Shown here in pieces: positions 1 to 12,171 of a stretch of DNA of 64,000 bases. The notes beneath the pieces are model-generated. The model was not told the DNA's origin, made no database searches, and saw nothing but the letters and a program-made list of their open reading frames with translations. How positions within the stretch are numbered: the stretch's first letter is position 1; every line of letters begins with the position of its first letter. Source of the stretch: Solen grandis. Taxonomy: Eukaryota > Mollusca > Bivalvia > Adapedonta > Solenidae. A program made the position numbers and the translations under genes. The DNA lies in the NCBI GenBank assembly GCA_021229015.1, contig CM037779.1, forward strand, positions 2,232,001-2,296,000. Direction: 5' to 3'.

Positions 1-869
1 ATTTCTCAACAAACATGTAAGAAGAAAAAAAAAACTCCAAGATTAAAACAAACGATAACATATTAAATAGCATAATGAACTGGCGGATATTCCCTTTCAT
101 AATTTCGTAATCAATAAACATCATGATCTGGGATGGACCGCTTTGTCATAGTTACTGTTACCATGTCAGTCTCGAGAAACATAAGAAAGAACCATAACTC
201 AAAATCAAGCGAACATGACGTACCTACAATATGCGCAACGAGGCTTGGGACTTATTAGTCTTGTAAAATTTCATCAAAATCCGACCAAAGATAGCCAAGA
301 AATACAGACCGACGGGCGTGACTCCAAGATAGCTCTCCCTATATATTTCTTATCTGGGGATATAAAAATATATAGAAAATATAGAAAATGGATCATTGAT
401 CCTCAAGAACAAAATTTTCAAAAGGTTTTGAATTTGAATTTCTTCTTCACTTTTAATTATTTTTATAGATATTATAGAACATGTTGTACTGATAAAATGC
501 TAGTGGAGAAAAGGTTCTGCATATTCTTTAGAGGGTAAATTCTAAGGACCACGTATTAGGGATCGTATCGGAAAAAAATAGTTTGAGTGGTCAAAAGATA
601 AGCCGCCATTACTTTGCATTATCCATTTGCAGGGAAATTCTGCCCCTATAAAGCGTGCGGTATTCAATTAAAATCTCCTTTGAAAAGGAAGGTTTGCACA
701 GTTTATTTTTAACCGATTGTTGCTTAACCACCAGCTGTTTTTGTTCGAGTAATAATCAAGTACTGTTGAATGAACTTACCGTAAATCTTGAATTTAACTT
801 TCAAAAATTGTTGGTTTCAAAAAATGGCAGCCAGTGTATCGATCGTGTATAAGATCGATCTCGTTATAA

Positions 870-1345
870 AAGGGATTATGGTGTGATTAAAGGAATAGAT
901 GACCAACAAAAACACATATGGTGTGTGCGTGAAAACTTTATCCACATCACCAACCGTATGTGCTAACAAAGAGCTAACAAAGCAGGTTGTGAGATTTATT
1001 AACTCAAAAATCCTTTCTAGCGAACCTACGGTTTCCATATCCGATATTGAGAGATGCCATCCTATTGGACGGGCCGATCTCAATGGAAAAGGGCAGATAC
1101 TGGTTAAATTTTCACTGTACCATACTAAGCACATTGTGTTTGCTGCCAATCAAAACTAAAGGAAAACCCTGACAAAGTTTTTTTATTACAGAGGACTTAA
1201 CAAAACATAACTACCGTTATCAAAATATTGCAGCAACTGAAAAAGTCAGGACGCAGTTTTCGGTCATCGAATGGAAAGGTGATGGTGAAACAACGCGAAA
1301 ACAACCGTCCCACAAGGCTGTTCCAGATATCTTACATCGAAACCC
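870..1345 (+). pseudogene. LINE ORF1-like protein remnant
   Basis: The reading frame at 899-1159 carries ISDIERCHPIGRADLNGKGQ followed by ILVKF, the pattern of the RNA-binding domain of LINE ORF1 proteins (family knowledge), where a basic HRxGR-type segment precedes a PIIVKF-type strand. After the stop at 1157-1159 a different frame continues with EDLTKHNYR and then LQQLKKSGRS and SNGKVMVKQ. This is how the C-terminus of such ORF1 proteins usually reads, so at least one frameshift separates the two parts. No intact start or upstream coiled coil is visible and no reverse transcriptase follows directly. I read it as a dead, 5'-truncated fragment. The match is by pattern only. Confidence 0.6.
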
Positions 1346-2040
1346 GCCTTGGTATCCTAGTTTCATAATACTAAGGTATAACCTGCTCTGCAGTATATAA
1401 GTTGAAACATCTTAAATATCCACAGGCCGAGGACCAAAAGTGATTTCCTAATAAACCTGTGTTCCTAAACCAAACTTAATCTGTTGATGACTAATCTAGT
1501 TCTTCGATCTTTTAATATAACAGACCATGGGACAGTCACATGACAACAACAGAACTTACAGCCCGGACAGGTGGAACGCATTTCGTACATTTTTAAACCA
1601 TGCACCTTAAGGTAGAGGAACCCTAATGGTCTCGGCAAATTACGGCAAATGTCGGCAAATATCGACCAACTTCCGATATTTTTCGTCATAACACGCCATA
1701 ATTTGGAATGTGATTATTTTTCAGTTAGAAGTTCAATTCATGGTATCTTATATCATTGTTAATCAAATGTAATAATTTTGATTGGTATTCATCTATTCAA
1801 ATTTAGAAATTATCGTTCCTTTTTTTGAAAAAGAGAAGAAAAACACTTTCCCGATTTACTTCCGGTGACGTCATTTTTGGAATTACCCTTGATCTGTCAA
1901 AATGCATAATTGTGATAATTGATGGTATTTCGAAAAGTTTTCCATAAAAAAAGCAAATTTTAAAAAGTAAAGGGTATCTTAATTAATCCTAACTACAGTG
2001 ACACATGTTCGTATCTTTGTAATCCATGTACAGTGATTCT
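1346..2040. other. no gene recognised
   Basis: AT-rich sequence without a coding-like frame. A small cluster of the word CGGCAAAT repeats near 1635-1660. Confidence 0.5.
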
Positions 2041-2657
2041 TTCGTTTCAATTGCATAAGAAATAAAGATGCTAGAGGGCAAACAAAGTGAAATCTGGCTT
2101 TTTTTTTCAATTTTAAAAGGGGCGTAACTCCTGGCCTAAGGGTCCAAATTCAGCCATAATCCAACTTAGCCAAAATTTGATGGTTATAAACATTGTTATA
2201 AAATTTAAAGACAATGACCTAAAAAATGAAGATGCTAGAGTGCAAACAATGTGAAATCTGGCTTTTATGAATTTTAAAGGGGCATAACTCCTGACCTAAT
2301 GGTAGATATCAGCCATAATCGAACTTGGCCGGATTTTATGGTTATAAACATTGATATAAAGTTTGAAGATAATTGCTCATGAAATGATGATGCTAGAGTG
2401 CAAACAATGTGAAATCTGGCTTTTTTTAATGTTAAAAGGGGCATAACTCCTGACCTAATGTTCCGATATCAGTCATAATCGAACTTGGCCAAGATTTTAT
2501 GGTTATAAACATTGTTTTAAAGTTTGAAGATAATTGCTCATAAAATATAAATGCTAGAGTGCAAACGAACAAATTGTGGACGACGGACGGACGGACGACG
2601 GACATTCATCGATCCTATAAGTTCATCCTGAGCACACGTGCTCAGGTGAGCTAAAAA
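2040..2657 (-). mobile_element. rolling-circle-like (HINE/pearl-like) element, partial
   Basis: About three tandem units of roughly 160 bases start at 2067, 2231, 2389 and 2550, each opening with GATGCTAGAG and running through AAATCTGGCTTTT and GGGGCATAACTCCTGACC. They are followed by a GGACGGACG-rich stretch (2578-2604) and a perfect palindrome, CCTGAGCACACGTGCTCAGG (2627-2646), then GTGAGCTAAAAA. Read on the minus strand this is the same 5' end, AGCTCACCTGAGC, seen at 20278 and 46338. The opposite 3' hairpin end is not recognisable, so the copy looks truncated. Assignment to Helentron-type non-autonomous elements is an inference from architecture. Confidence 0.6.
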
Positions 2658-3212
2658 ATAGCGCTTCGAATGTCTGTAATTAACCTTAAGTAGTTCAAGC
2701 GTAATTTTGCATGATAGCGAATTAGGTTTCTCCCAGAGCATTTCTGAACTTTGAAATAGAAACAAACATTTAAGTATCTAAAACATCAAGTACCTTGTCA
2801 AGTTCTACACTTAAGTAACGGTAGATAGTGTATATAAATCGGGCCTACTTTTGAAGTTCATGCAGTCAGGTTCATGACTCTGATTCCAGATTGTTTTGTA
2901 ACAAACAGAGTGCGAATTCGATTGTCTTACTACCGACTATAGTTGCAGGAGAGTGGAATTTTTTTTTTGCGTCATGTGGCTTTTGCCTCTATTGTATCAC
3001 TAATTAAGAATCACAGCTTTTTCCCTGTTAATCCGGCTGCCGTCTCTCAGCGCATTGAGCGCTTTTAATTGTACTAGTTGTCACGCCTCTGTCCGTATGC
3101 GGGATATCGCCAAATCTCAAGTAGAACGATAACACAAATTACGGGTACACAAATGTGGACTAGCCTGGTTTTTGTTTACACCCCTCTACATCAAACGCAA
3201 TGTGATTGATGT

Positions 3213-3250
3213 ATTTAATAATCTCTCTCTCTCTCTCTCACTCTCTCTGT
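3213..3250. repeat. (TC)n microsatellite
   Basis: About fourteen CT dinucleotides with one interruption at 3223-3249. Confidence 0.85.
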
Positions 3251-3304
3251 GAATTTGATTAAATATTCCCTTAAACTTGTATGTATATACGCTGCTTTCA
3301 GCGG

Positions 3305-3530
3305 ACAATATTGTGATCTGATGGCGATTGTTAGTTCCTTGCCTACCTCGTCAAAGAAGCAATGTTTACCGCCAGCATTATGCGAATCAACAGTTTGATT
3401 CTAAATAGTAAAACTGAAGGTATTGTGATTAGATGGCATAATTTGGTTTTTTGTCTACTTTCGACTTCGTACCTTGTTTAGGAAGCAACATTTATCGCCA
3501 ACAATATGCAAATAAAAATGTCTGATTCGC
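3305..3530. repeat. diverged tandem duplication, about 115 bases
   Basis: Two successive stretches share a word order: ATTGTGAT then AGATGGC or TGATGGC, then CTAC, TTCG, AAGCAA, TTTA and CGCCA, then ATATGC or TTATGCGAA. They start near 3310 and 3421 and are well diverged. No coding potential is seen. Confidence 0.5.
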
Positions 3531-3687
3531 ATTTATCAACATTATTGACCCTTTTTGTTGTATTAGTAAATTGCAATACATGTGCAGGTATAACTGATTC
3601 TCATTTCAGTCATGTATTTGTATTTGTAATTATATATATATATATGATATAACTAACGATATGTAAGTCATTAATGTCATCTGACTT

Positions 3688-3725
3688 TGTCTGTCTGTCT
3701 GTCTGAATGTCTGTTAGTCTCTCTA
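3688..3725. repeat. (GTCT)n microsatellite
   Basis: Repeated GTCT units, imperfect after the first four. Confidence 0.7.
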
Positions 3726-3739
3726 TCTCTTAAATAAAT

Positions 3740-5608
3740 ATCTTGAGTCAATAACTCATGTAGATGATTCTAATATTTCACTCCCTAATCTAAATCTAAA
3801 AACCGCGAATAAACTAACTATCAATGAAAGTAGTATCTCTGAAATAGAAGACCTCATTCTTTCTCTTATATCAATAAAGCAAGTGGACTTGACTGTAAAA
3901 ACCACACAATGTTGAAGGGGTGTGTAAAACAGTCTCCAAACCATTATATATTTTGTTTCACCATTCTATTTCAGAGGGTATATTTCCAAATTCCTGGAAA
4001 AAAACTATTGTCACACCAATCTTCAAAAAAGGTGATAAGTCTTTACCATCTAACTTCACACCAGTGTCTTTGTTGTTGCTGTAGCAAAGTCCTTGAAAGA
4101 GTTGTTTTTAAACATATGTATAACAATTTATATAACAAAAAATTGATTTACAAACATCAGTCTGGCTTTCTTCCATATCATTCATCAACTCACCATATCC
4201 ATCTATCCATATCTATCACCATATTTGTCAAGCTTTTGACCATGGATAAGTCTCTTGTATGGTTTTCTGTGACATCTCAAAAGCATTTGATCGTGTATGA
4301 CATATGGTATTTTATTTTAACTTGCAAAAAACGGTATAAGTGGAAACCTTTTATTATGGTTAACAAGTTATTTTAAACATAAAAACAAAAAGTTGTAATC
4401 CAATCTTCTGAATCAAATGTTTACCCATTAACGCTGGAATGCCCCAAGGCTCAGTTTTAGGCCCACTTTTGTTTCTTATCTATGTTAACGATGTCACTGA
4501 ATCTTTATATAGTCTTACTAGGTTATATGCCGATAACAGTTCCCTTAGCTTCTTCAATACAAGATTAAAGGATATTATTAATCATGACCTTAATATTATA
4601 GCAGCATGGGCTAAGCAGTGGTTGGTGGAAGCTGTTTTATTTTCACCAAGAACCTTGTCTACTTTTCGATGAAGCAAGAATTAAGATAACTAATAAACAC
4701 AAACACCTTGGTGTAAATCTTGGTAGCTCTGGGCAGTAAAATGATCATATCAACGCTAATTTAGATGCTGCATCAAAAGTTATATATATCATGCAAAAAT
4801 TGCAATTCGCTCTCACTCGATCTTCTCTAAATCAAATTTATCTATCATATATAGGACCTTTTCTTGAATATTCTTCTATTGTTTGCGATGGCTGTACTAT
4901 TTCTTAGTCTGATTCTTTGGAAAAATACAAAACGAAGCTGCCCGAATTGTGACTGGACTTACTAGATCAGCATCCCTTGGAAATCTCTATAGAGAATGTG
5001 GTTGGGAAACTCTTTCATGTAGAAGGGCTAATTGTAAAATTTGTTATATGTATAAAGTGTCAAATGATCTTATTCCACAATACATTACTGATCAAATGAC
5101 TCCTTTAGCTGGTGAAAGGTTTAACTATCCATTAAGAAATGATACAGGGAAATTAAAATTTCACTGTATCAGAAATCTTGCATACCTTCTTCAATTTCAC
5201 TATTGAACAATTTAGACATAAGAAATAGCTCTACAATTAGTTCATTTAAATGAAAAATTAATTCCATGACAAAGCCAGAAAAAGTTCCAGATTTATTCTG
5301 CATAGGTAATAAAAAATTATCTCTTATCCATGCAAGATAAAGAAACAAATGTAGCAACTTAAATGAAAACATTTTTAAATAATCTAAGACACGATGTCTT
5401 AACGGAATTGAAAGTGCAGAACATTATTTTTTCCAGTGTGTCAGATTTACTCACAACAGAATTTCTCTCTTTCAGGTAACAAAGCCTTTCCACCCTCTTA
5501 ATATAGATATGTTACTTTCTGGGAGTACTAACCTTACTATTGAACAGAATATTATACTGTTTGAAGCTTTTCATACCTATATTAAACAGTCTAAAAGATT
5601 TATATAAC
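3740..5608 (+). pseudogene. non-LTR retrotransposon reverse transcriptase, decayed
   Basis: Pieces in different frames follow the order of a jockey/CR1-type LINE reverse transcriptase (family knowledge). They are a fingers segment with VLERVVFKHMYNNLYNK and HQSGFLP (about 4090-4175), the motif B block MPQGSVLGPLLFLIYVND (4439-4495), and the catalytic box, which reads YADN (4526-4537) instead of YADD. A thumb/C-terminal stretch (4949-5206) has VTGLTRSASLGNLYRECGWE, and a final cysteine/histidine-type tail reads SAEHYFFQCVRFTHNRISLF before a stop at 5605-5607. Several frameshifts and in-frame stops separate them, and the endonuclease and 5' end are missing. The altered second catalytic aspartate and broken frames show it is inactive. 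Confidence 0.85.
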
Positions 5609-6690
5609 TTAATCATGTTATTTATACTTGAAAATTGTATTTTTTTTTATGTACATTTGAATATTCAGTGTCATCTTCTTGATGTGGACAAAGAAAAAAA
5701 ACATTCTGATAAAATGTATCTCTCTTGAAATAGTTGTGAAGTATTTCATTCAGCTACCAATCCGATTTTGGTCTGATGCTCTGATATTGTTAGCGTGATC
5801 CTTTTCTTTTATTATTATTGCTGTTGTTGTTTATTGTTTTTCAGTCTCTTTATGGACATTTCTAAGCCATTGTTTAACATTAAATTGTAGGGGAAGGCCT
5901 GACTCTGAGTTGGTAGAACTTGTAGTCCAACCCCATTTCATGTATTTTAAACTAAGACTAATTGTTGGCACATACTTGCAAGTGTTGTTTAATACTGTGT
6001 GTATATATAGACAGATTGCACCAAAAGTTTTTATACTGATTTTTTTTTTCAAAAAGTTATATGTTGATTGCCATATCTGCTAAATTACAAACAGAACTGT
6101 GAAGTCTAATATAATAATTGGGCTAATAATAATAAATGCTTTCTGGGCATGCATTTAAAAAAATCAAAGCAGAGTACCAAAACAAGCAGCCAACTGTTGA
6201 TCACAGGGGCTCGAACTTACCTGGGGCGAATAAATCGAACTTCGATTCCCTGTGTTTCTGATTTGTTGTTCCTAACCCGCATATAACGTATACACAAACG
6301 GATAATCTCGGCTATCTGTCAAATGCCGTGGTCGCAAGCCCTTAAAACATGGGTACTTTCACAGGCATTATTAGAAATGTAAAATAAACATATTGATACT
6401 GAGATTTTGATCGTTTAGCACTACTCTTGTAATTGTATTAACTGCATGCAGTAGATACAGAGTTGTCCTATTTCTCAGCCCCCCCCCCTTGCGCGTAATT
6501 GTGCAAAACAGTGCACCCTTCAATTTTTACGCGATATGGTTTTATAGTGTAAGGTCTGCATTAACACATCCGATATGATACTGCTTTTGATATGATGATA
6601 GTACCAATGATGAATCTATCAGTATCTATCCATTACGATAACAGCAATATTCTGCTAACAAATATATAACTCGTGACTCACCGCCGAACA
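5609..6690. other. LINE 3' flank and unassigned sequence
   Basis: The first few hundred bases probably hold the 3' untranslated region of the LINE fragment; its end is not clear. The rest shows no gene. A weak B-box-like GGGGCTCGAACTTACC at 6209 may be a SINE relic. Confidence 0.4.
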
Positions 6691-6696
6691 ATTTTG

Positions 6697-6773
6697 GGAG
6701 GTCCGAACCAGGAATCGAACTCACGACCTCCTGCTTCTGAGGCTGACGCTCTAACCATTCGGTCACCGGGGAC
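6697..6773 (-). mobile_element. tRNA-derived SINE head (family A), 5' fragment
   Basis: On the minus strand this reads as a tRNA-like module with an A-box region TGGTTAGAGCGT and a B box GTTCGATTCC, like the head of the full SINE at 38930-39245. The conserved body and tail are missing. The acceptor arms do not pair well, so a functional tRNA is unlikely. Confidence 0.65.
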
Positions 6774-7589
6774 ATTTTCTAATTTTAATCCACTTTCATA
6801 AGTAGGCCTAACATATAATGTGTGTTTAGGCAAAAAAAAAAAAAACTCCATCTCTTTTTCTCAGTATGAAAAGCTTAACCAGTTTTGAACTACCTTCTAA
6901 TTTTTTTTTAAATGTAAGGTATGCATAAATTAATGGTGATTAATGTACAATAAATTTCAGTTAATTCAAAAGAACTTGTCAAAGGATTAGCTTGGTCGAC
7001 TATGATATTACGCACTTCCTGGCAAGGATCCAGGGTGTTGCTTGCGGCCTAGTGTTTAGTTTAGGCATGTTACAGTGTTAACGATTTTATCTTGTCTGCT
7101 CTAATAATTTCGGTCTTGCTTCTCATGTAATAGGGTGTAAGAAATAGTGAGAAAAGGGGGTGTATTTATAAATCATATAAACGTCTCTCATTTGAATTGC
7201 AAATGTAAATTAAATCGGGTTTTACTAATCATAATCCACAGATGTTAAACCGATAAAGACAACATCCTGCCGACAAAGTCTATATTCCCTGTTTGTGCAT
7301 GTGGCTTTTGTCATGCTTTGATGTGCTTTTTAAATATTACTTGTTATGCAATCGTTCCAAAACATAATGACGAATGATCTTAATAATTAAATGACGGCTG
7401 CAAAAAGAAGCCAGGGATATGTTACTTCGTCGAAAATATAAACCTTTGGAAATATACAACCTCCTGCGATCTATTTTGGGCAATCCTATATGAATATGTA
7501 TTTGGAAATAGTTTTAACTAAAGACAGTGTTAGAAATTTGTTGTTGTGTTTTAAAAACATCAATTTCCAAACATTCGGGCTTCTTACTT

Positions 7590-7790
7590 TTATGCATTCG
7601 AATCGAAAGATCGGGGCCATATTGTTTTTGTCCGATCAGCGTGTATGTCTGTCTGTGGATATGTCTGTCTGTAGATACCTTTTACTTTGGCCGTAACTTC
7701 AAAACTATACAAGGTGTTATTTTGAAACTTAAATATACATAGATGATAGCTAGGAAAAGTGCAGTAATCAAGAACAATAACTCTACTTAG
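7590..7790. repeat. degenerate rolling-circle-like element body
   Basis: GTCTGTCTGTGGATATGTCTGTCTG followed by GGCCGTAACTTCAAAACTA and TTTGAAACTT resembles the unit style of the tandem-repeat elements elsewhere in the window (CGTAACT, TTTGAAACTT). No terminal hairpin is visible. Confidence 0.35.
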
Positions 7791-8106
7791 TCTCATTTTA
7801 ATTACCTTCCTTTATATTTTCTTTTTCAAATTTTGTTATCTATAAGTTTTCTAACACTCCTCGTCTTATTAACAACAAATTTCAGTATAGTGCATAAAGT
7901 GGCTATGTGCACCTTTTGCAAAAAGCATAAAACTTGACATACTCGTAGATATTGATATTACGGATATTTTCTGCTACAGTGTCACTTTGAGAAAATCCAA
8001 TATGGCCTCGAAAATCCAAGATGCGACACGGACTTTTTTTTCAAGAAAAGTGAAGCATCTAGCAATGCTTTGCCCTGGTGAGCGGTGGTCTGCCCTAGGG
8101 GAACTT

Positions 8107-8111
<5 letters not shown>

Positions 8112-8142
<31 letters not shown>
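8112..8142. repeat. (GT)n microsatellite
   Basis: About fifteen perfect TG dinucleotides. Confidence 0.9.
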
Positions 8143-8145
<3 letters not shown>

Positions 8146-8639
8146 CCAAACCTAGGGCATTAACAATTAGTCAAAATTGCCAGATTAATTTTCCATTGCA
8201 TTGTGCATAATTAAATTTTTTGTTTTCCTTGGTACATTGCTGTTTTCCTCGGTACATTGCAGTAATGAAGTATTACATTCATATTTTGGGCTCTGTTTGA
8301 AAAAAGACATTCTTGGGCTTTATAGGTACTAAATATTTTATACATTGCCATCGTTATAATTGTGCGTATGTTGTGTTATATTTACTTACTTTTTATTTAA
8401 ATGAATATATCTATAGAGAAAGAGGGACAATTCGCTGAATGTAAGCCATCCATTGGACCAAATTTTGTGTTCATCCTTTTTTGTTACGACAGTGTTGACA
8501 CAAACGTGTTTATGACATTGGGATTTTGGAACGCTAGAAGATTTGATCCTCGTCTATTAGATTTACTATAACATACAAAAATAATGCCTCACCATTACAT
8601 TAAAAAACACTATTCTCTCAGCGCTACTGGTGCTTTGAT

Positions 8640-8935
8640 TTATAACTTGGGCACAAACGTGCCCCAAAGTTTCCCCGCGTCCACGTTTCATCCGTAGGAA
8701 GCCTTGACAGAACGTAAAAAACATGTCAATCATTGATCATAAGGTGAGAAACGTGACGGATCGCATCAGAACGTGGCGGACCGGGAGGGAACGTACTGGC
8801 ATCCGTGGTAGACCGCCGTAACGTAGTGTGCCTTGGTGCCACTAGGGCTCAGCCCCTGAATTCCCCTCCACGGCTCGTCACGTATATGCCGTGATAAACC
8901 GTGAGAAAACTTGGCCTCTGTTTACGGCAGGTGAC
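8640..8935. repeat. GC-rich repeated-word island
   Basis: A locally GC-rich stretch in AT-rich surroundings. It repeats short words such as AACGTGACGGATCG, AACGTGGCGGACCG and GTGGTAGACCGCCGTAACGT. The minus strand is open for about 48 codons but shows no recognisable domain. It is probably a piece of an uncharacterised repeat. Confidence 0.35.
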
Positions 8936-9183
8936 ACAAAACTGCGATTTGCCTATGCTCACTAATTCTTAAACAAATATTACATTTTACAGCCTGAACG
9001 CAAAACCTTTACCAAATTTTTCTATTGCATGCAAAATATCATGTCAAAGTCTAGGTAAAAGATGTGATCATCATTAACTCGAGTCAAAAACTATATTGTC
9101 TTGATAGCCTGTTACCTCTGAACATGTTAATGAAGTTTCATATTATGCTGAGATATGAAAGAACTATGCTTAACTCCAAATTT

Positions 9184-9273
9184 AGGTTAGGGTCTGTGAG
9201 TTCTTCATGATTTTGAATCCGGGGAAGCGAGCGTAGCGAGCGACTGAAGAACTTTCTTCACAGACCCTAACCT
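9184..9273. mobile_element. short palindromic MITE
   Basis: Perfect 16-base inverted ends, AGGTTAGGGTCTGTGA (9184-9199) and its complement (9258-9273), are continued by imperfect pairing (GTTCTTCA with GAAGAAC). The centre carries GCGAGCGTAGCGAGCG. The 90-base foldback structure without coding sequence suits a MITE. Confidence 0.65.
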
Positions 9274-10075
9274 GTTTAGTGTTAGCCCCTCCCACCTTCT
9301 GCCAGAATCTGTCATTTGAAATTAAAAGTCGGACGATCACACATTGTAAGGATGTTCAGCTTCATACTGAAACCCTAAACTTTGTCTGTGCGTTAGTGGC
9401 GTTTATGCAAAATTACCCTAAACATAATGAGGTCTATCGCTGCAGAGGTTCAGAACTGGGTGAATGGATTGAATTTCATTTCACAAGTACGCCTGAAAAG
9501 TTTATTTTTAACATTTTACCATGGTTTAAAAGCTACATATGACTGTATTGAATATCAAAATTTATTTATGACGAACAACCCGTCAGTGATTTAAGGACAC
9601 TGCTAAAGTCAAACTTTATTTATTTTATTTATTTTTTTGTCCTAGTATATTATTTTTCTTAAAAAATGTCCGCTTTTATCTTCATAACACTTGTTAAAAT
9701 CAGACTATCAGTAATAAATGATTTCCTGTAAATTAATTTGTGCAGAGTGTTCAAAATTAAAATATTTCGTTTTACTTCTGCACGCAAAAACGAACGAACA
9801 TGTCCGGAAATAAACGAGTTCTTGAAAATAATTGAGAGTAGTCGTTGTTTACTACGCATGCGCAGACCATATCATTTTAATAAAATAGAACGTTCTTCAT
9901 GTTTAAGAGCCAAAATAGAACGTTCTTCATGAAATAGTCGAAGTAAAATTCAAATAACAGAGGCTTGTGATTGGCTGAGAGACCACTAGCAAAATTGGCG
10001 AATACTAAGTTAGAAATTCCGCCTAGAGTTTATTTCAATACTTCCTTGATGCCGCTGAACATACTCATGATATTT

Positions 10076-10325
10076 AAATCGAGGCGTGGGTTTGATCCCC
10101 GACCGCGGCATACCAAAGTCGTAAAAAATGGCTTGGCGCTCAGCATACATGGGTAGTTCCAGGATTGGTTGGCCCGGTGTCATGATGATGTGACTGGGTG
10201 TGGTATCATGCCACATGTCTACGACTTGATACTGCAGTGTGGCAGCACTATATCTGTCTTAGGTAGGTATCCTCTCCAAATGAATAAAATACTGTCAGTA
10301 GGACGTCAAACCCAATCAACAAACA
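10076..10325 (+). mobile_element. SINE family A, nearly full body
   Basis: Part of the tRNA-like head with the B box GTTTGATCCCCG is followed by CGGCATACCAAAGTCGTAAAAAATGG, CTTGGCGCTCAGCATA, CATGCCACATGTCTACG, GATACTGCAGTGTGGCAGCAC and the tail GGACGTCAAACCCAATCAAC. The same order occurs at 38930-39245. The region between GTCGTAAAAA and CTTGGCG is shorter here. Confidence 0.8.
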
Positions 10326-10908
10326 ATATAATGAGAAGATATCGAGATATAAGCATGATACATTTGCAGTAGCTAGCATGCAACACTTTAACCAAGTTGT
10401 AACGCTGACGCCGATGTATGGATGACTGCAACAGCTTTCAAAATGCTTTGAATAATGCAAATAGCATTGGTTTCTACTTTTTGTGAATTTGTCTGCAGGA
10501 ACGTGCTAACTAAACTGATACAGGGTTCAAATCTTTGTAAAATACTACACTAAAGAGTAAAAACACACTCATATTTATATGTATTTAATACGTTTTGGCA
10601 TTTGTGACTACACATTAAATTGGGTTCAGATAAATTTCCATTAAAATGTATTGTATCTTTTTCATTATAAATGTATACAAATATATCCATGTAACTTTGA
10701 GCATAGCACTTTACTTATATAAAGCCTTCCACCATATTCATATAGAAGTATATATAGCCAACCCCGTCGGAAACAATCTTTCACGACCTTTCCTTGACAA
10801 AGTTTTAAGAAAGTAATTCGATCTAGAACCATTAAATCTGCATCGGTTACTGCTATGACATAAGATGACAAATGTGTATGTTTAGGGGTTGCAATATTGT
10901 CCTTGGAA

Positions 10909-11091
10909 GACTGTCAAACCTGTCTTAAGCAGTCAGTCAAGGGAACAAGAAAAATGTCCGTTTAGTAGAGGTGATCACTAAATGAAGGTTTAAACATATA
11001 ACAAAATGCTTAAGTTTTGAAATATTAATATTTACTGCTAAATGCAGGTTGACCGCTTAACACAGGTGACTCTAATACAGGTTCAACTGTA
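10909..11091. mobile_element. MITE with CAGT(N)AACCTGT terminal inverted repeats
   Basis: Starts CTGTCAAACCTGTCTTAAGC and ends ACAGGTTCAACTGTA, which are inverted versions of each other over about 14 bases. The interior (TAAATGCAGGTTGACCGCTTAA) matches the second copy at 31378-31544. No coding sequence is present. Confidence 0.65.
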
Positions 11092-11407
11092 TTCATTTAC
11101 TAAAGAGGTGTGTTTTAATTATTTTCAGCTCTAATATACATCATCTAAAGTCAAAACATATTCAGTTTGCATGTGTTTATGTAGGTCATGCGTTCAAAAA
11201 AAACATTGACCGTTCAAAAAACAGATGGGTTTTGTAAGTTGTTTACTTCAAGATATTTGTATGCGAAGCGAGACCGTGTCTAACATTTGGGACATATTTC
11301 ATGAATAAGTGTGTGTTATAGATACAGTCTGGATAAAGATATATGTTTATATTGCGCATAATGCATTGCAGTTATGATAGTTTAAGCTGAAACCGTTTCA
11401 TTATACA

Positions 11408-11646
11408 CTACTTAAAACCTTGACATTGTTTGAATGCGAGCGGGCCACTATGCCAAGCTACTTTATTTTCTTTGCATTCCAGAATATCACGTATTTCTTG
11501 AAGTAAAAAAGAGATCAGATGCTGATGGAGATCCCGTGGAAAGCTAACATTTTTCTCCTTAGACTGACAAACTTCCCATAGAATGTTTCTGGGTACAGGT
11601 GATAAATCGATAGGCAGCTCAGTGGTAGAGATCAGGAACAGGATTC
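11408..11646 (-). CDS. SGNH-like gene, candidate last exon
   Basis: The minus strand from 11646 is open and coding-like: ILFLISTTELPIDLSPVPRN, then ILWEVCQSKEKNVSFPRDLH, ending AFKQCQGFK and a TAG at 11408-11410. A stop (TAA) lies just upstream in the same frame, so an acceptor at CCTAAG (11647-11649) is the only simple entry. The pyrimidine tract is poor. The preceding exon (11736-11868) ends with two spare bases and this one seems to need one, so the junction does not close as I read it. Either a splice site differs from my choice or the gene copy has an indel. It lies directly after the GAND-containing exon, which supports one gene. Function of this tail is unknown. Confidence 0.45.
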
Positions 11647-11735
11647 CTTAGGCCCAGTCCAGCCATTATTTTTCATCACCTATTACAGACACATAATATA
11701 GTTATAGCAACAACTGTACAATTTTTTTTTACAAC

Positions 11736-11868
11736 CTGTAGAATGTTTGGTCAGAAGTCAATACATCATTGGCGCCCAGGAACAGATACAGCCGTCTGTA
11801 TTTGACCTCTGCTAAACACAAATTCAGCTGTTTTCTGAACATCTTCTTGTCGTATGTATATCTTGCTC
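11736..11868 (-). CDS. SGNH-like gene, candidate internal exon with GxND block
   Basis: Read on the minus strand, the frame gives YTYDKKMFRKQLNLCLAEVK followed by YRRLYLFLGANDVLTSDQTF, then a donor-like AG|GTTGTA after 11736. The hydrophobic strand ending in GAND fits block III (GxND) of SGNH/GDSL hydrolases (family knowledge), and the neighbouring upstream exon holds a GDS block I. The 5' boundary is uncertain: acceptor-like AG dinucleotides occur just before 11868 and before 11861. A stop follows the donor in frame, so splicing is needed for the product to continue. Coding character is convincing from residue composition. The enzyme assignment is tentative because the catalytic DxxH block was not found. 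Confidence 0.5.
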
Positions 11869-12171
11869 CTTTGTTTTAAATTAAAAAAAATGCCATAACT
11901 AAGTGGTATGTTCAAACTTATTTTCAAAAACCACTGTAAAAAACACTATCATAATGAGACCTTTTATTAGAAAAAAGGGATTAATTATAGATTTACTTCA
12001 GATATATTGACTGAGTAATATCATTTGTTTTTAAATTTGTTGCAATAAAGAGTGAAAAGGGCATTAAAATGAAATATTCAAACCCTGAATGGCAGGGCTT
12101 TGTCACAAATGGAACTTATACCATAAACTGTGAATATTGAACTAAAAATTAAAGTACTTGAAATTAAATAT

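Noticed and set aside
9279..9542. 87-codon frame next to a MITE
   Set aside because: The residue pattern is not clearly protein-like and there are no splice signals or recognisable motifs.
10665..10871. 68-codon minus-strand frame with a plausible composition
   Set aside because: No motif, no neighbouring exon and no convincing splice sites.
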